IMG/VR virus record: IMGVR_UViG_3300033154_000337
Coordinates: 1-29,741 of that record
Reading direction: 5' to 3' (one strand)
DNA: 29,741 nucleotides
Source: a virus
Translations under genes and position numbers: made by a program
The notes under the pieces: generated by a model
The model's input: only the letters and a program-made list of their open reading frames with translations
What the model was told of the DNA's origin: nothing
Database searches by the model: none
Shown: in pieces, positions 28,834 to 29,741 of the stretch
Position numbering within the stretch: position 1 is the stretch's first letter
Layout of the letters: each line of letters starts with the position of its first letter

Positions 28834-29137
28834 GTGTTTGAACCTCCTCACCTACAGGATACGATGAGAAGGACACAAAATCAACCTCTTCACTATCAAG
28901 AAAACTCCCAGACCTCATACTCTCAACAATGAAGACTACAAACCTGAAGACGAAGCCACCTGAACGACCCGCGAGACGGACCTGGTAGCTCGTGAGCGTC
29001 TCGTCACGGACCCGACAGCAGGCGTCGCAATGGCAGTAGGGGCGGGAGAACAGACCGTACGCTGGGTCGTCCCCAGCCGTGGCGGGGAACGCCAGAAGCC
29101 ATAACCCAAGCAGGATGAGAGTGATCCAGTATCGCAC
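28823..29137 (-). CDS. Small secreted or membrane protein with Cys cluster, 104 aa
   Basis: The likely first gene of the operon. GTG 29137 follows GAGG with a seven-base spacer, and the protein begins MRYWITLILLGLWLLAFPATAG, a good signal peptide with cleavage after ATA or TAG. A cysteine cluster then follows (YCHCDACCRVRDE). A second hydrophobic stretch (GGFVFRFVVFIV) near residue 70 could be a membrane anchor. The 'YChC..CC' pattern recalls the start of 3D-domain cell-wall proteins, but the catalytic aspartates of that domain are absent. It overlaps the next gene by 11 bp. Function unknown. Confidence 0.6.
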   Translation of the reverse strand: MRYWITLILLGLWLLAFPATAGDDPAYGLFSRPYCHCDACCRVRDETLTSYQVRLAGRSGGFVFRFVVFIVESMRSGSFLDSEEVDFVSFSSYPVGEEVQTHDK

Positions 29138-29163
29138 GCTTTCGCCTCGCCACAACCGAGCCG

Positions 29164-29192
29164 AGTATACTCGTCGCCCTACCCCTCGTCTA
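29164..29192 (-). promoter_or_regulatory. Candidate sigma70-like promoter for the minus-strand operon
   Basis: On the minus strand, -35 TAGACG (29187-29192, four of six consensus bases) and -10 TATACT (29164-29169, five of six) are separated by 17 bases. The -10 lies in a perfect 12-bp palindrome CGAGTATACTCG (29162-29173) that could also be an operator. Transcription would begin near 29155-29157, shortly before the first gene. No other promoter of this quality was found facing the operon. Confidence 0.5.
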
Positions 29193-29741
29193 CCCGCTCT
29201 CGAATGCTGGGCTGGACGGGCTTCCGGGGCTCCTGACGCGGGATCATGTCGGAACACGGGGCTGGAATCCGCCTCGGGAGTCTGAGCGGGGTACGCTTGT
29301 GCGGATGGTAGCCTCGCGGTGTCGTCACATCTGTCTGATCGGCCAGAGAGCCAAATGCCCGCAGTCGAAAATAATTTTTTCCTCCGCCGAGTTTTTGGCA
29401 CGCCGCTCGCTAACAGCTTAAGCTTACTCAACTTGTACAAAAAGGTACATCCCGTATTGGTTTTCCATCTTGATGTTCTTCTTACTGTTCTGAACGAAGA
29501 GAAGAAGCTTCTTACGCGCGAGGAAAAATCCGACCGCCGCGCTAAGGAAATCTCCCAAGTGTGTAAGTTGAGTTTCCGTCAGGAGTTGCGGAGATTATCC
29601 GTCAGGTTGAGTAGGATTCACCCCACGTCGAAGGCGGAAGAGGGCAACCCGGCGCTCAGTTTATTGACATCGTTTTTCTGTACCAGTGAAAACCGGCCTC
29701 GTAACCCCGGATATTGATGGGCCATATTCGGGTGTCAGAGA
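29193..29741. other. Right-end intergenic region, AT-richer from about 29360, with hairpin-forming repeats
   Basis: No gene can be supported here. The stretch from about 29360 is visibly richer in A and T than the rest. It holds TGTAC-N6-GTACA (29434-29449), an imperfect 14-position stem-loop (29476-29506), a 12-bp palindrome AAGAAGCTTCTT (29502-29513), and a nine-bp stem-loop (29706-29732). The two stem-loops contain G-T pairs that hold only in plus-strand RNA. A plus-strand open frame covers 29319-29717 without a good ribosome-binding site. The likely meaning is a control region between divergent or successive transcription units, or an origin; it may continue beyond the window. Confidence 0.5.

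Noticed and set aside
29424-29558. Minus-strand 44-codon frame with a hydrophobic, membrane-like stretch (GDFLSAAVGFFLARKKLLLF)
   Set aside because: Starts only at TTG with no ribosome-binding site, lies upstream of the operon promoter, and competes with a plus-strand frame over the same bases.
29664-29692. Perfect TTGACA on the plus strand
   Set aside because: At 16-18 bases downstream there is only TGAAAA or similar, a poor -10, so a promoter is not supported.
29319-29717. Plus-strand open frame of 132 codons
   Set aside because: No good Shine-Dalgarno before its GTG or ATG, no recognisable domain, a composition unlike the other genes, and it ends inside a stem-loop. It cannot be excluded as a divergent gene, but the evidence is too thin.
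1-29741. tRNA genes, CRISPR arrays, insertion sequences
   Set aside because: No cloverleaf-like segment, spaced repeat array or transposase was seen; the coding density leaves little room for them.

Overview
The window is a densely packed, GC-rich segment of a large tailed double-stranded DNA bacteriophage. Apart from the right-hand 600 bases, every convincing gene lies on the minus strand, so the biological reading direction runs from about 29137 down to 1. It is a replication-recombination module that leads into packaging. In order of transcription it holds: a short secreted/membrane protein and a small ribbon-helix-helix-like protein; an SF2 (UvsW-like) helicase; a DnaB-type helicase; a TOPRIM primase; a sigma-like protein; a family A DNA polymerase with an N-terminal uracil-DNA-glycosylase-like domain; a short-chain dehydrogenase; a UvsY-like mediator candidate; a gp32-like single-strand binding protein; a RecA/UvsX recombinase; a DUF932-type protein; a small SH3-like protein; a DinG-type helicase; a FEN-like 5' nuclease; an SbcD/gp47 nuclease; small unknown proteins; a dNMP kinase; an SbcC/gp46 ATPase; a PD-(D/E)XK-like nuclease; a second sigma-like protein and a Mor/HTH-like regulator; and the terminase large subunit, which runs off the left edge.

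The gene set combines a T4-style recombination toolkit (UvsX, UvsY, gp32, gp46/gp47 and UvsW analogues) with an SPO1-style family A polymerase carrying a UDG-like domain. That points to a lytic, myovirus-like phage replicating by recombination-dependent replication. No structural gene other than the terminase is visible, and the host cannot be named from the sequence.

The most striking content is three inteins in two genes. The polymerase carries a LAGLIDADG-type intein in exonuclease motif III and an HNH-type intein in polymerase motif A. The terminase carries the start of a third intein at nuclease motif III, cut by the window edge. All three sit within about two residues of a catalytic aspartate. 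Other unusual points are an N-terminal peptide (MVDINALGxQ) shared by the single-strand binding protein and an unrelated 77-residue protein but written in different codons; a single-strand binding protein with a long Pro/Ala linker and a C-terminal four-cysteine motif; a RecA with a non-canonical Walker A; a primase whose zinc ribbon looks eroded; and a short-chain dehydrogenase inside the replication cluster.

Genes overlap or abut almost everywhere. Eight junctions use ATGA, and three more share a single base (TGATG or TAGTG), so most of the module is probably translated as coupled cistrons. The only real gaps are about 87 bp and 95 bp on either side of the DUF932-type gene (both with inverted repeats), 53 bp after the polymerase gene, and a 600-bp region at the right end. 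That right-end region has a good sigma70-like promoter facing the operon, and a more AT-rich, hairpin-prone stretch beyond it.
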